DNA of 64,000 bases from Heloderma charlesbogerti. Its lineage: Eukaryota; Chordata; Lepidosauria; Squamata; Helodermatidae. Position numbers and translations under genes: made by a program. The notes under the pieces are model-generated. The model made no database searches, had not been told where the DNA came from, and saw only the letters and a list, made by a program, of their open reading frames with translations. This document shows, in pieces, positions 12,753 to 23,754 of this stretch; position 1 is the first letter of the stretch, and each line of letters begins with the position of its first letter. Location of the stretch: NCBI GenBank assembly GCA_026122225.1, contig JANEZZ010001492.1, forward strand, positions 1,629,001 to 1,693,000, given 5' to 3'.

Positions 12753-13212
12753 TAATTTATTTATTATTTATTTTATTTATTATATTTCTATACCGCCCCA
12801 TAGCCGAAGCTCTCTGGGTTGTTCACAAAAATTAAAAACCATTAAAACACCTTACACAAAGTACAAAAAAGCATTTACATAAAAACCACATAAATAGGTA
12901 GCATGCACAGAGACAACGTATATCTAAAAACAATTTGTTAAACCATCAGTCAAAGATGATCCAGGATTGCCAAATGCTAAGAGGGCAGTTTTAACCTGGT
13001 GCTGAAAAGATAACAATGTTGGCGCCAGGTGGGCTTCATCAGGGAGATAATTCCATAATTGGGGGGCCACCACCGAGAAGACCCTCTCTCTTGTTGCCAC
13101 CCTCTGCGCCTCCCTTGGAGGAGGCATCCGGAGGAGGGATTTGGATGCTGAACGTAATGTATGGGTCAATTCATGGTTAATTGGTGACACCACAATCTTC
13201 TGCAAGTTATAA
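12753..13212 (-). mobile_element. L2 LINE 3' fragment
   Basis: Minus-strand ORF C-terminus (LRSASKSLLRMPPPREAQR ... RERVFSVVAPQLWNYLPDEA) followed by the 3' UTR (accgccccatagccgaagct) and an AT-rich (TTTA) tail. It belongs to the same L2 subfamily as 34703-35319 and 52480-53860 (gagagcttcggct tail). Confidence 0.85.
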
Positions 13213-13214
13213 AG

Positions 13215-14202
13215 CATGGTTGGGGAACCTCAAGCTCAGGGGCCAAATCTGGCCATCCTAGGGGCCAAATCTAGTCCTCCATGGTTCCCCAGAAGTCCAC
13301 ACCCCCTTCCCCAGGCTCCACCCCCTTTCCCCTAACCACCGATCGTTGCATGGTTTCCCAGCTTTTGTGCTGTTTCTCTGCACTCAAGAAGTTTGAAATG
13401 CCTCTCTTAAGGCTTAGTTACTGGCAGTAAGAGCTTTAAACTACAATATGCTGGTGGGGCGTTTTTTGTATTTTGGGCCCCACCGCTTTTGCCTTCAGCC
13501 TCACCCACTACTGCAATGCAGCCCCCGAGAGCTTCTCCAAAATGGAATTTATTTATTAAATTAAATTTATTTATTAAATTTATTAATCGCCCATCTGACT
13601 GGTCACCCAGCCACTCTGGGCGATGTACAACCCACCATAAAACAATTTAAAACAATAAAATTTTACCATAATTTTTTTTTTTTTAAATACCCTAACCCAC
13701 CCCAAATGCCTGCCTGAACAACCATGTTTTTAATGCACGACGGAAGCTCATTAAAGAGGGGGCATGACGGAGTTCCCTAGGGAGGGAGTTCCACAGAGTG
13801 GGGGCCACCACAGAGAAGGCCCTCTCCCTCGTCCCCACCAGTCTAGCTGTCCTGGCTGATGGGACAGAGAGAAGGCCATCCGAGGCTGATCTTGTTAAGC
13901 GGCCTGTCTGGTGTTGCTGGAGGCGCTCCTTAAGATAGGCTGGGCCGGAACCATATAGGGTTTTAAAGGTCAAAACCAACACCTTGAATTTGGCCCGGAA
14001 AACAACTGGTAACCAGTGCAACTCCTTCAGCACTGGAGTGATGTGATCTCGCCGGCGGCTGCCTTTAATCAGGCGAGCCGCCGCGTTCTGTACCAGCTGC
14101 AGCTTCCGAACCGTCTTCAAGGGTAACCCCACGTAGAGCACATTACAGTAGTCTAAACGAGAGGAGACCAGCCCCTGGGCTGAAAGAGGTTCCCCACCCC
14201 TC
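13215..14202. mobile_element. hAT-type element split by an L2
   Basis: Left end catggttggggaacct and right end aggttccccacccct form terminal inverted repeats. The flanks are TTATAAAG (13207-13214) and TTATAAAT (14203-14210), an 8-bp duplication with one mismatch. The interior (agagctttaaactacaatat) matches the uninterrupted copy at 43638-43944. An L2 fragment at about 13550-14170 was inserted later. Confidence 0.8.
13550..14170 (-). mobile_element. L2 LINE 3' fragment with open C-terminal frame
   Basis: A 149-codon open minus-strand frame (14141-13692) encodes the L2 ORF C-terminus: [35 protein letters not shown] and [20 protein letters not shown]. The 3' UTR contains gcccatctgactggtcaccc and (TTTA) repeats. 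It is the same subfamily as the large copy at 21651-24990. Its open frame suggests a relatively recent insertion, but it is heavily 5' truncated and not a host gene. Confidence 0.9.
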
Positions 14203-14645
14203 TTATAAATTGTTACAAATACTTACATACACTTTGTAAGTATTATTCTCTTGGTAAACTTTTTTTAAATGATTCTTGAGTTTCATTGGAAAAAAATATA
14301 TGGGATTGAGATAATGGACTTCTAAACTATTAAGTTACTCCAGAAAATTACTAGAGCAGAAGAAGGTGATGTTTACACACTAAGAGTGACTAGTGCAGAA
14401 GCTTCAGCACAGGCTACCACGTGGGATAAAACTCATGCATAACCAATTGCCGGATGCAGTCTGTTGCTACATGCACAGCAGGGAAATGTTTGCACACACA
14501 GATTGCTGAGCTGTGGAATATATTTAGCAACATATTAATTCAACGGGCAAGCAGAAAATGAATGTAAATGGCACTTAAGGCAAAATGTAATGGAAACGCT
14601 TGATTTTATTACGATACTAAATGAAGAGAGAGAAGAAATACTTAC

Positions 14646-14755
14646 TTGAGAATTCCACTGGTACCTGTGTAAACTTCTATTGCATTAGGATTAGATGGAA
14701 GCATTGTAATAATCCTGTCAGCTCTTTCTGCTACATCTGCTGGGGAATCAGTCAC
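14646..14755 (-). CDS. HIBADH: HIBADH coding exon 3
   Basis: Encodes residues 82-117 plus two bases of the next codon. Recognisable family segments are DSPADVAERADRIITMLP and the NAIEVY...GILK stretch, which form the rest of the Rossmann domain that lines the cofactor site. The acceptor is tttaaaag before 14755 and the donor is gtaagt after 14646. The length (110 bp) and phases fit exon 2 (ends in frame) and exon 4 (needs one base to complete Lys118). The segment SNPNAIEVYTGTSG differs from the mammalian version more than the rest, but keeps its length. Confidence 0.97.
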
Positions 14756-15097
14756 CTTTTAAAGGAAAGAGAAGGGGAAGAGGTCAGCAAGCTGTTGCTT
14801 ATTGAAATAGAAATGATCCTTTCATGTTTTATCGTTCAACATTTTAAGCAAGATCTAAAGTGCTTCCGTAGTAACGAGAATGCGAACAGACAGTGCCATG
14901 TAGCTAAGCCACAAAAATCAGCTGTGAAATCTTGCAGTGTGCTCCTGCCACTATGAATGTTAACAGACAACACTGAGACATAACAATATGTCTCAGCCAG
15001 GGTGTCATCAGTTCAGGGGAAAAAACACTGAAGACAGAAGACACTAAGAGCCCTTTATTTGTTCATGCTTAGCATATCCAAGTTGCTAATTCAGTCT

Positions 15098-15160
15098 GGG
15101 AATGATGGGAGTTGTAGTTACATCTGGAAGACACCAGGTTGGGGAAGGCTGTTCTAATTA
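15098..15160. repeat. Half copy of palindromic CCTCCAGATG repeat
   Basis: Matches one arm of the reptile palindromic repeat whose fuller copies are at 36612-36754 and 59776-59912 (gatgggagttgtagttacat ... ccaggttggggaaggctg). Confidence 0.6.
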
Positions 15161-15289
15161 TTTGGCTATCAATCAAATGATAAATGTCCAAAGACATTTG
15201 GAATCAGACTTAAGTTATACTTCGAATAGATGCACTGAAATCAATCAGGCTTAAGTTAGTCCTGACTAACTAGTCATGATTTTATAATG

Positions 15290-15485
15290 TTTTGCAGGGC
15301 AATCCTATACAAGTCTGCTCAGAACTCCTGTTGAGCTCAATGGAGCTTATTCCAAGGTAAGTGGGCATAAGATAGCAACCTTAGGGCGCAATCCTATGCA
15401 TGTTTAGACAAAGAAAAGGCCTACAACTCCCAGCATTCTCCAGCCAGCCATGTAGGCCTTTTCTCTGTCAAAACATGCATAGTTT
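15290..15485. repeat. Two adjacent AATCCTATGCA palindromic repeats
   Basis: 15290-15385 is the palindromic unit built around agtaagtccca / tgggacttact-like arms (here decayed). 15384-15485 is a second type: gcgcaatcctatgcatgttt, an arm aaaaggcctacaactcccag, and the mirrored arm ctggctggctggagaatgct read on the other strand. Both types share the end motif CAATCCTATGCA and look like non-autonomous DNA transposons. Confidence 0.6.
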
Positions 15486-15495
15486 ACTGTAACTT

Positions 15496-15556
15496 ATCCA
15501 TATATGTGTATATACGTGTGTGTGCGCGCACGCATGTGTATGTATATATATATACG
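15496..15556. repeat. Alternating TA/TG/CG simple repeat
   Basis: Purine-pyrimidine alternation (tatatgtgtatatacgtgtg then tgcgcgcacgcatgtgtat and tatatatata). Polymorphic microsatellite-like tract inside HIBADH intron 2; alternating CG/TG can adopt Z-DNA. Confidence 0.85.
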
Positions 15557-16867
15557 TATAAAATCAGCATGGGGCTAAGCATGAAGGCATAGTGCCCCTG
15601 TCAGGGGCAGAACAAAATGAACTGGGGTCTAAGACAACCAAATTAATATATACCGTAGACTTCAAATGGAAAACTAGTGGCTCAGAAAAACAAAGAGAAT
15701 TCTGGGGAGATAAAAATAAAATGTGTACCACAGCTGGATAGTTACACTTGAGGTTTATACAAGCCATACCTGACAAAGCAGCTCTGACATGGATTCAATT
15801 ACGCACATGAAAGGCTTCCCAAGAAAAGAGGAATTCTCTCACACCTTACCAAAAAATAAGGTCAAACTCAAAAGGAATGTTTTTTGCACTGTGGGTTTGG
15901 ATAGAATTCATCTCACCAAGCTTGTGTTCCTTAGCTCTGTATCACACAGCCACTAAAAAAAGTAAGACAGATCTTTAAAGGAACTTGTAACATGATTGGG
16001 AAGTCGTGAGGTATCAAATTGGGCAACTCGTAAGGGCAAGCATCCAATTCAGTTCCTCTAAGGAGGTGCAGTTCATGTGAGCAGGCTCCGCCCAACCTGC
16101 ATGTCAAGTGTCTGCAGCCACCCCCTCTGCCTCCCCTTCCCCAAGGGCCCACCACACTTACCTGGTCTGGAGAAAGGGGAAGCATTGGTGGCTGCGTGTG
16201 CTCCCAGGGTCACTTTCCCTCCTGGGAGTAGGGGGGGCCCTAGAGCTTTGTACACTGTTCCCGCTGAGGGGAGACAGAAGCAGTAGCTGCAAGTGCTGCC
16301 TGGACGCCCTGGAATGCACACAAAGCCCTGCCCCCTACTGGAGCTAACCAAGGGTGGCTTGTGCATTCCTACCAGAAAGATGTGCAAGCACAGTAATCTT
16401 GCACCTTAAATTCTAGGCTTAAATAGATAGACGTTTGCTCAAAAAAACTAGAGGGGAAAGAGGAGGAGGGCTGAGCAACTAGCAGAAAATAAGCACATTT
16501 CTAAGCTGAGGAATAATGGTGACCAAAAGAAAAATAATAACTGTAAGCAAATGTATTACCAATACTGGGTCAAGTACAACAGCACATGGCCTCTTAAAAA
16601 GACAAAGGCCTGACATGGAAACTATTGTTTCCCCATTAAGAGAATGAGCCTGCACATGCCTTCCTCCCTCCCCTCTTCTCTGTGTATAGGGAGACTGAAA
16701 GCTTCCTCTTTTGAACTAAGCACATTCCCATTACATCCAGATTTGGGGAACTGGTTTGTTCCAACTATGGTTCATTCACAACCTAGGATGTCAAGCCATG
16801 GTTCGATCCTGGCTTCTTTTAACTAATCATGGTTTCCCATGACATCTGAACCAGGGCACAATCAGTG

Positions 16868-17092
16868 GGTTGGATCCAGATTTAAGCTGGATCAACTGCA
16901 CTGATGGAAGTGGATTTCCTGCCCCCTCCTTCCCATAGCAGCCCCTCCAGCCCTCTGAAAATGCTGCACAGAGTCAGGAGACTGTGTTGAATGGAGCGAG
17001 CTGTGGTGTGTGTGGGCAAGGCAACCCCCCAAAATCAGGGCCTTCCATGACTGGAGCCCTTCTTCTCACAGAAGGTGGATGCTGGATCCAAG
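16868..17092. mobile_element. MITE with GGGTTGGATCCAG ends
   Basis: Left end gggttggatccagattta; right end gatgctggatccaagcc is an imperfect inverted copy. The same end motif appears at 41412, 43396-43413 and (inverted) 26820-26840, so this is a dispersed family. No duplication could be read. Confidence 0.55.
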
Positions 17093-17273
17093 CCATATAC
17101 AATACAACACAACCACCTGCTAGGTAGTGATAGAAAACATTACTAAATGTGACTGTGGCAGACTTGCCTGTTCAAACCTGGGAGTGCCCTAATCATGTAC
17201 ATATGAAGCAGGGAGTACAGGTGGTGATAGGGCGAGGTCACAAAATAAATTAATAACATGGTGACTACTATAC

Positions 17274-17434
17274 CTGTGCACCCAACTCTTGAAATTCTTT
17301 ACACGCTTCTGGAAATACATCATAGGCGATAACAGGATAGCCATGTTTTACAAGGTTTTTCGCCATTGGATTTCCCATGTTACCCAAACCAATGAATCCA
17401 ACAGAGGTTTTGGAAGCCATTGCCCTAGAAGACA
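17274..17434 (-). CDS. HIBADH: HIBADH coding exon 2 (NAD-binding fold)
   Basis: Encodes residues 28-81. It carries the dinucleotide-binding glycine motif GLGNMG (residues 43-48), followed by NPMA, and the acidic residue of YDVF (Asp66) at the end of the second beta strand, which in this family binds the NAD ribose and selects NAD over NADP. The similarity to vertebrate HIBADH is nearly continuous from ASKTSVGF through CKEFQELG. The 161-bp exon has acceptor attag before 17434 and donor gtatag after 17274. A second AG (ttctag) lies 10 nt inside the exon at 17426-17425; using it would shift the frame relative to exon 1, so the upstream acceptor was chosen. Confidence 0.97.
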
Positions 17435-18269
17435 CTAATTGCAATTCAAAAATGTCAGTATTAGAATATTCTATTGAAACACTTTTCTAAAAATATAAAG
17501 AATAGTATATTTGCATTTTTTAGCTAAGAAACAGTTTTCAAAGTTTTATTCCAATTAAAATTTAAACTTCTTCGTTGTCTCTGGCATTTTTTCATCTTTA
17601 TTATGTTTTCCTAAAAGCAACTCATCACCATGCCAAAATCAAATTACTGTAATCTTCACTCAAAGAATAACATAAAAATGTAGGTAGAACTTCTAGAAGG
17701 TTAAATCTCTTGCTCAACTGCAGAACAAATAAAGTGAGTGACAACAGCAGACGTTTCCTCTCTTAGTTTTACAATGTAATATACAAAAAAAGACAACAGC
17801 CAAGAAAACAGCTGGATTGATCACAATCCAGCACAAAATTAGGTGCGTTACAGCTCACTGAAATCCAATGACCACTGCACAATGCCGCCAATCCATCTAA
17901 GCCAGGATCCCAGCACTAACAATGGATGGATCACATGATACAGGGAAGCAGCAAGGATATTTTATGAATTCGCTAGACAGCTTCTTGGTTGGGAGAGGAA
18001 GAAGCACTTGAGTTGCACCTAAACTGTGCTTGTGAAGGTTCTTTCTGTCCAATTTCTCCCTCCAATTGCAGTATCCCCACCCCATATCTCATGCCTTTCC
18101 CAACCCTTGGGTTCCCCAGTCCTTGGGATAAGCTTTTGGGAGGGGCAACAGGGGCAGGGAATTCCTCTTGTGCAAGCATTCTTGCGTGAGCACAGCATCG
18201 GATACAACCCATTATCACAATTCTTGACAGCAAGAAATTGCCTTAATGTCCATAAAGGAAGTTTAAAAC

Positions 18270-18283
18270 ACACACACACACAC
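18270..18283 (+). repeat. (CA)n microsatellite
   Basis: Seven CA units. Confidence 0.8.
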
Positions 18284-19225
18284 TCAGAAACCTTATTTTT
18301 AAAGATGGGGGAGGAAATTGATAGTGTTATTAGAACTCTACAGTGTTTATTTGCATGAAATTGGTTATTTTATGGAAGCATTTTGCGGGCCAGTGTACAG
18401 AAAGCTGCCATTTCCACAATGAAATTCAGTTCTTCTAGAGAAAGAACACATGGGAGATTGATTTTACAGAAATCACAATCACACAGATTTTAAAATTTAT
18501 AGCCTACTTTATCTTTATAAAATCAAAGCCAGCGAAGATAAATATTGTTACAAATAATATTGTGTCATTGTGAGTCATCTTTTATCAATAAAAGTAATGG
18601 ACATTCTTTAGAGGTGTGCCTCGCTTTGGCTTGTGTATTTTTTAAAGTTTCAATTGCAAGGGAGTTTCTCCTTGAGTTTTGCTGTTTATTTTGGATTTAC
18701 CATCCTTCAGTTCTGCTTGATTACTCATTGTTCTCAAGTTACAAGGCAAAGAGAATGTTCAAGCCTTAATATGAAGAAAGATTGTTCAGATTCCACACAT
18801 AGTTGTTTCTTCCCTTTCCTGCCTGCTGATTCAGCCAGTTAGCATCAGCTGTAATTCAAGGTACAAACAGCTGTCCACCAGAAGCTGAGATGAGTGCAAA
18901 CCACTCTTGTATGGCAGTTTGCCTGTATGAACTAAAGGCATAAGGGAGAACCTTTCACACTAGAGTTATTTAATCCTTTCACCCAGCACGCTGAAAGATA
19001 TCCTCTACTATTAGCAGAGCATTCATGTAAATTATGACGACAGACACTTGAATGACAAGAGTAGCTGAGAACAAAATAACTATAACGTAATTTATCTATA
19101 GAACTTCACTTTGCTATGTATGACAGATGTGATCCAGGTAAAAACGAAGGCCCACTAAAATGAAAGACACACTAAGCTCTCAGGAGTGCACTGAAGAGTA
19201 ATAATTTAAGCACTAGCTACTATGC

Positions 19226-19610
19226 CAGGGATGGGAAACCACTGGCCTGTAGGCTGGATGTAACCCACGGCACTTTTGGATCCAGCCTGTGGCCTCCTCA
19301 CCTCAGTCACCCCTGTGCAACAACTGGACTTACACTAAAGCTCCTATTCAAGGGAATGGGGCCTGTTTTTATATGCACAGTTGCTGCACTCGGGAGAAGA
19401 TTTTCAGGGTTGGGGAGAAAAAGGGAGAGGGGGAGAGAAGGGGATGGCAGAAAGAAAATCGGTGGCCCACCATCAGCTCTGGCACGACCCACTTTTGGTT
19501 TTGGTTCTACTCACTACCAATTCCAGCCCAGCCTTGGTATGCAGCCCCTGAGAGACTGGCCTCAACGGAATGTGGCTGTCAACATTTTTTAAAAAGTTGT
19601 CCCACCCCTG
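19226..19610. mobile_element. hAT-type MITE
   Basis: Starts cagggatgggaaacca and ends ttgtcccacccctg, giving short imperfect terminal inverted repeats. The flanks TACTATGC (19218-19225) and TACTGTAC (19611-19618) agree at six of eight positions. 385 bp, no transposase. Overlapping open frames are not genes. Confidence 0.65.
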
Positions 19611-19633
19611 TACTGTACATATGTGAATAGAGC

Positions 19634-19792
19634 AGGGATGTGGAAAAGTGGTCCTCCAGATACTGTTGGACTGCAACTCAGATCCTGCCGGACTGCATCA
19701 GCCCCTACCATTGGCTATCCAGGCTAGGGCTGATGGGAGTTATAGTCCAACAACAACTGGAGGACCACACGTTCTACATCCCTGGAATAGAT
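19634..19792. repeat. Palindromic CCTCCAGATG repeat
   Basis: Arms tggtcctccagatactgttg and caacaactggaggacca flank a central ctaccattggctatccaggc. Same family as 36612-36754. Confidence 0.65.
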
Positions 19793-20396
19793 CATGTTAG
19801 ACAACGGTGCCAAAAGAAGCAATTATTTTCTTTTCTAAATGAATACAATCCTAGCTCAGAACCAAAATACCATCTGTTCTTGGTTGGCACTGAATTGTAT
19901 AAAAATTGTATTTTAAAGAGACGACACAAAATGATGCAGTCCAACCATAGTAGGTATCATGATTAAAGAAGATCAAGCATACAAAAGAGATGAAATTGAC
20001 CAAACTACTCAAGTTCCATAGATATCTAAAGAAAAATAGCATTTATATTAAAGAATTTGGACATGACAGAGCACTTAGGAAATGATCCTCCTTAGACTGG
20101 TAGCACTTCATTTATTACAGACTTTGACTTTAAGCTCCTACTTAGCCCAAAAGAAATCAGATGCATCAGCTCTCCACATAATAGCGCTAGTCCAATGATT
20201 AATACACCAAGATCCTGTATCAGGCCTCCTGATTAGAGTCCTAACCTGTATCTGCCTCCAACTGTTTGCCTGCATATGCCATGCAAGTAAAAGGTAGCAG
20301 CTGGTACAGACAGTACTTGTGACTGGGTATTCATTGAGTGATCAAGATACTCACTGATCAAGATACTGGGTATTCGGTGACTGATCACCCCTCTAG

Positions 20397-20940
20397 AGAG
20401 CCAGTGCAATGTAGTGGTCAGTATGTTGGGCTGGGACTCAGGAGACCTGGGTTCTAGTTCCCACTCAGCCACTAAGCTCACTTTGGGACAGTCACTGGGC
20501 AGGTTCGCACAATTATTTTCAGCCACAGTGGCTTATATAAGCCACCGTATTTTATAGCACGTGCTGGATGCCTGCAGATGCCCATTCTGTAACTCAACCC
20601 CTGCTTCTTAGCTGTCGTGCTGTCCAAACCCAGCAAGGGTGGGCTGTTGGTGTGGTTAACAACAACAAACCCATGGGCTGCTTTATGTATGTGGGTGGTT
20701 TGTTAACCATGCCAACAACCCACTCTTGCTGGGTTCAGAAAACACAACCTACAAGTCGGGGTTAGGCTACAGAACAGTGGATCAAAATGATCATGTGAAC
20801 CAGGTTGCTGATTCTCAGCCTAATCTACCTCACAGGGTTGTTGTGAGGATAAAATGGAGAGGAGGATGACCATGTGAGCCACCTTCGGCACTTGCAAGAG
20901 GAAAACAGGGAAGATATAAATGTAATAATAAAAATAATGG
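20397..20940 (+). mobile_element. MIR-like tRNA-derived SINE, interrupted
   Basis: Left half (20397-20501) begins gagccagtgcaatgtagtgg, with an A box (tagtggtcagta) and a B box (gggttctagttccc); right half (20802-20940) carries the conserved cctacctcacagggttgtt, then ttgtgaggataaaatggaga and a tail agatataaatgtaataata. Between them lies a MITE (20502-20801). Confidence 0.75.
20502..20801. mobile_element. MITE with GGTTCRCAYGA ends inside a SINE
   Basis: Terminal repeats GGTTCGCACAA (left) and TCATGTGAACC (right). The interior holds a repeated, inverted gggttgttaac / gttaaccatgccaacaaccc motif. The flanking duplication is unclear. Related ends occur at 41524, 52443 and 61993. Confidence 0.6.
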
Positions 20941-21558
20941 GTGCCCCCATCTGGGTCATCTTCCATTCCATGTGCCCATGTCCAGCACCCTGGCTCTGAC
21001 AGCAAGTCCCTACGTAGTCTAGTCCCCATTTGCAGATTCACCTGTTATGAAAAATACTGGGGTCATTAGCACATGACCATCCCATACAGAAAGTTGCTGC
21101 AGAGGTTTGTTCTGTTCCATTTGCCCTGGTTCAATCCTATATGGACAGATGAGTCATTAGGGTCTACCCATCAATGACTTTAGATGAACACCATACTCCA
21201 CCTTTAAGCATTGCAAGGCTCCCCAGCACCTTCATCATTGCATGGTGGAAGTTTACCTGCAGTTGGGGGTTCATTGGCAACTCTTGCTTAAACTTGCGTG
21301 CTCATCCTGTATGGGAGACAGTGCTATCACCTGTTGAATAATGGAGGGGTATTGTGCCAGTGCACAATTTCCTGTACTGCTGGAAAGCGTATGTGTGTAT
21401 TTGGGGTGGGGGTGAGGAGATTACATGTGTAGGGTGCCTTGTCCCTGAAGCCTCAGTTGTAGCAGCAGACCTGGAATTTCTAGTAGGCATTTAGGGTAAG
21501 GTGCCCGTAAGATGACAACCATTAGTCATATGCCCACCCTACTTTGTTGTGAGCCTTA

Positions 21559-21650
21559 GGTTGTAACCCTATGCACACTTACACAGGAGTCAATCCCTTT
21601 GAACACATTAAGCAAATCCCTTCCAAATCCCTTGAACAAATCCCTTTCAA
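21559..21650. repeat. Decayed AATCCTATGCA repeat fragment
   Basis: ttgtaaccctatgcacactt acacaggagt resembles one arm of the palindromic repeat, then three near copies of aaatccctt; abuts the L2 3' end at 21651. Confidence 0.4.
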
Positions 21651-21818
21651 CATTTTATTTTATTTATTAGATTTATTAGCTGCCCATCTAGCTGGCTACC
21701 CGGGCCACTCTAGGTGGCGTACAATACTAATAACACAAAATACAATGAATTTACATAATCAACTGAACAAAACAAAGTAACAAAACAAAGTAACAAAACA
21801 ACACTGCTTTAAAAAACC

Positions 21819-22400
21819 CTAACCCACCCCAAATACCCGCCTGAACAGCCAGGTTTTTAAAAACCGGCGGAGGCTCATCAAAGAGGGGGCATGGCAGAGG
21901 TCACTAGGGAGGGAGTTCCACAGAGTGGGGGTCACCACAGAAAAGGCTGATGGGACAGACAGAAGGCTTACTGAGGCTGATCTCATTGAGTGGTGTCCCT
22001 GGTGTTGTTCGAGGCGCTCCTTAAGATAAACTGAGCCGGAACCATATGGGGTTTTAAAGGTCAATGCCAACACCTTGAATTTGGCCCGGAAAACAACTGG
22101 TAACCAGTGCAACTCCTTCAGCACTGGAGTGATGTGATCTCGCCGATGGCTGCCTATAATCTGGTGGGCTGCCGCGTTCTGCACCAGCTGCAACTTCCGA
22201 ACCGTCTTCAAGGGTAACCCCACATAGAGCACATTACAGTAGTCTAGGTGAGAGGAGACCAGGGCATGTACTACTGATGGGAGCAGATGGTTAGGAAGGT
22301 GGGGTGCAGCCGCTGTATCAGAAGGAGTTGGTACAGCGCTGCTCGGCTCATGGCTGATACCTGAGCCTCCATGGACAGCTGGGAGTCTAAAATGACCCAC
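21819..22400 (-). pseudogene. L2 ORF2 C-terminal domain (broken)
   Basis: A 193-codon frame with [39 protein letters not shown] and [20 protein letters not shown], the conserved C-terminal region of L2/CR1 ORF2. Close to the copy at 13550-14170, with a short internal loss around the SVPSAF segment. Confidence 0.88.
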
Positions 22401-22807
22401 AGACTGCGGACCTGGTCCTTCAGGGGTAGCTGCACCCCATTAAACATCAGGTCAACATCCCCCAATCTCCCTTTGTCTCCCACAAAAAGTACTTCGGTTT
22501 TGTCGGGGTTCAGTTTCAGCTTAGTTCCTTCCATTCAGCCACTCATCGACTCCAGACACTTAGACAGGATTTCTACAGTCAACCTTGGCGAGGATTTAAA
22601 TGAGAGGGAGAGTTGTGTGTCATCCGCATATTGCTGACACTGCACCCCAAACCTCCTGATAGCCCCCAGTGGCTTCATATAAATGTTAAATAACATCGGG
22701 GAGAGAACAGAATCCTGTGGCACCCACAAGTGAGCAGCCAAGGGTCTGAAGTCTCCTCCCTCAGAGTTACCCTCTAGTACCTGCCAGAGAGCAAGGAAAG
22801 GAACCAC
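22271..22807 (-). pseudogene. L2 ORF2 reverse transcriptase, YADD part (broken)
   Basis: Contains [13 protein letters not shown], the catalytic [11 protein letters not shown] block and, after an in-frame stop near 22533 (the position of a Trp in related copies, TGG to TGA), KLKLNPDKTEVLFVG. The next frameshift near 22300-22400 separates the C-terminal domain. Confidence 0.88.
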
Positions 22808-23754
22808 TGCAATACAGTGTGCCCTATGCCTAACCCCTCCGGGCGGTCCAGGAGGATACCATGGTCAACGGTATCAAAAGCCGCTGAGAGATCAAGAAGA
22901 ACAAGGAAGGAGCATTCACCCCTATCCAGAGCTATCCCCACATCATCCACCAAGGCGACCAAGGCCATTTCTGTCCCATGCCCAGGCCTGAAGCTAGACT
23001 GAAATGGATCTAGATAATTGGCTTCTTCCAAGTGTGCCTGCAACTGCAAATCCACCACCCGCTCAATCATCTTGCCCCACAACGGCAGATTTGAGACTGG
23101 GTGGAAGTTGTTCAAGTCTTGGGGATCCAAGGAGTGCTTCTTTAACAGTGGTCTTATCACCGCCTCCTTGAGGGCTGATGGCGTCACTCCCTCCTTGAGG
23201 GAGGTATTCACCACTGCCTTGATCCCCTCCTCATGTCTCTCCCTGCAGCTCATAATGAGCCAAGATGGGCAAGGATCGAGTAAGGAGGTGGCTGGCCTTA
23301 AAGATGAAAGCAACTTGTCCACTTCCTCAGAAGGAAGAAGCTGGAACCGATCCCACACAACCAGTCTGCCACTGGCTGCCCCTTGTTCACTAACTGTATC
23401 CACAGCGCACGGAATAGCACTCCTGATCCGATCGATTTTATCTGCAAAGTGCTTTGCAAACTCAACACAGGAGGCCTTAGAATGCTTCATTGGTTCTGGA
23501 AAAACTGGACTAACCAGGTTCTGGACCACTTGGAACAGCCTCCTGGGACAGTACTCTGCAGATGCGATAGAGGCAGCATACAAATTCTTTTTTGCTGATC
23601 TTATCGCCATGTGGTAGTCTGAAGCTACAGCTCTAACCCATGTCCGATTGTCTTTGGAGCAAGATTTCCACCACCACTCACCTCCCACTTCAGAGCTCGC
23701 AACCGTGGGGTGAACCATGGTGCAGTCTGAGCTCTGTTCAGGGCGAGAGGGCAT
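22774..23754 (-). pseudogene. L2 ORF2 reverse transcriptase, N-terminal part (broken)
   Basis: A 326-codon frame with the linker and first RT blocks: AVIRPLLKKHSLDPQDLNNF, HPVSNLPLWGKMIERVV, FRPGHGTEMALVALVDDV and [19 protein letters not shown] (first catalytic Asp in LLDLS). The frame is lost near 22790, before the YADD block, by another frameshift. Confidence 0.9.

Larger units (their letters stand above)
12539..14645 (-). other. HIBADH: HIBADH intron 3
   Basis: A 2.1-kb intron with splice sites fixed by exons 3 and 4. It is largely made of transposons: an L2 3' fragment (12753-13212) and a hAT element split by a second L2 (13215-14202). The rest (14211-14645) shows nothing recognisable. 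Confidence 0.9.
14756..17273 (-). other. HIBADH: HIBADH intron 2
   Basis: A 2.5-kb intron between exons 2 and 3. It contains short palindromic repeats (15.1-15.5 kb), a purine-pyrimidine alternating stretch near 15.5 kb and a GGATCCA-type MITE near 17 kb. About 15560-16720 shows no identifiable element; the open frames in the GC-richer part (16.07-16.39 kb) overlap one another and carry no family motif. Confidence 0.9.

Noticed and set aside
16073..16387. Overlapping frames suggesting a small gene in HIBADH intron 2
   Set aside because: Open on both strands with no conserved motif or splice context; likely GC-driven chance.
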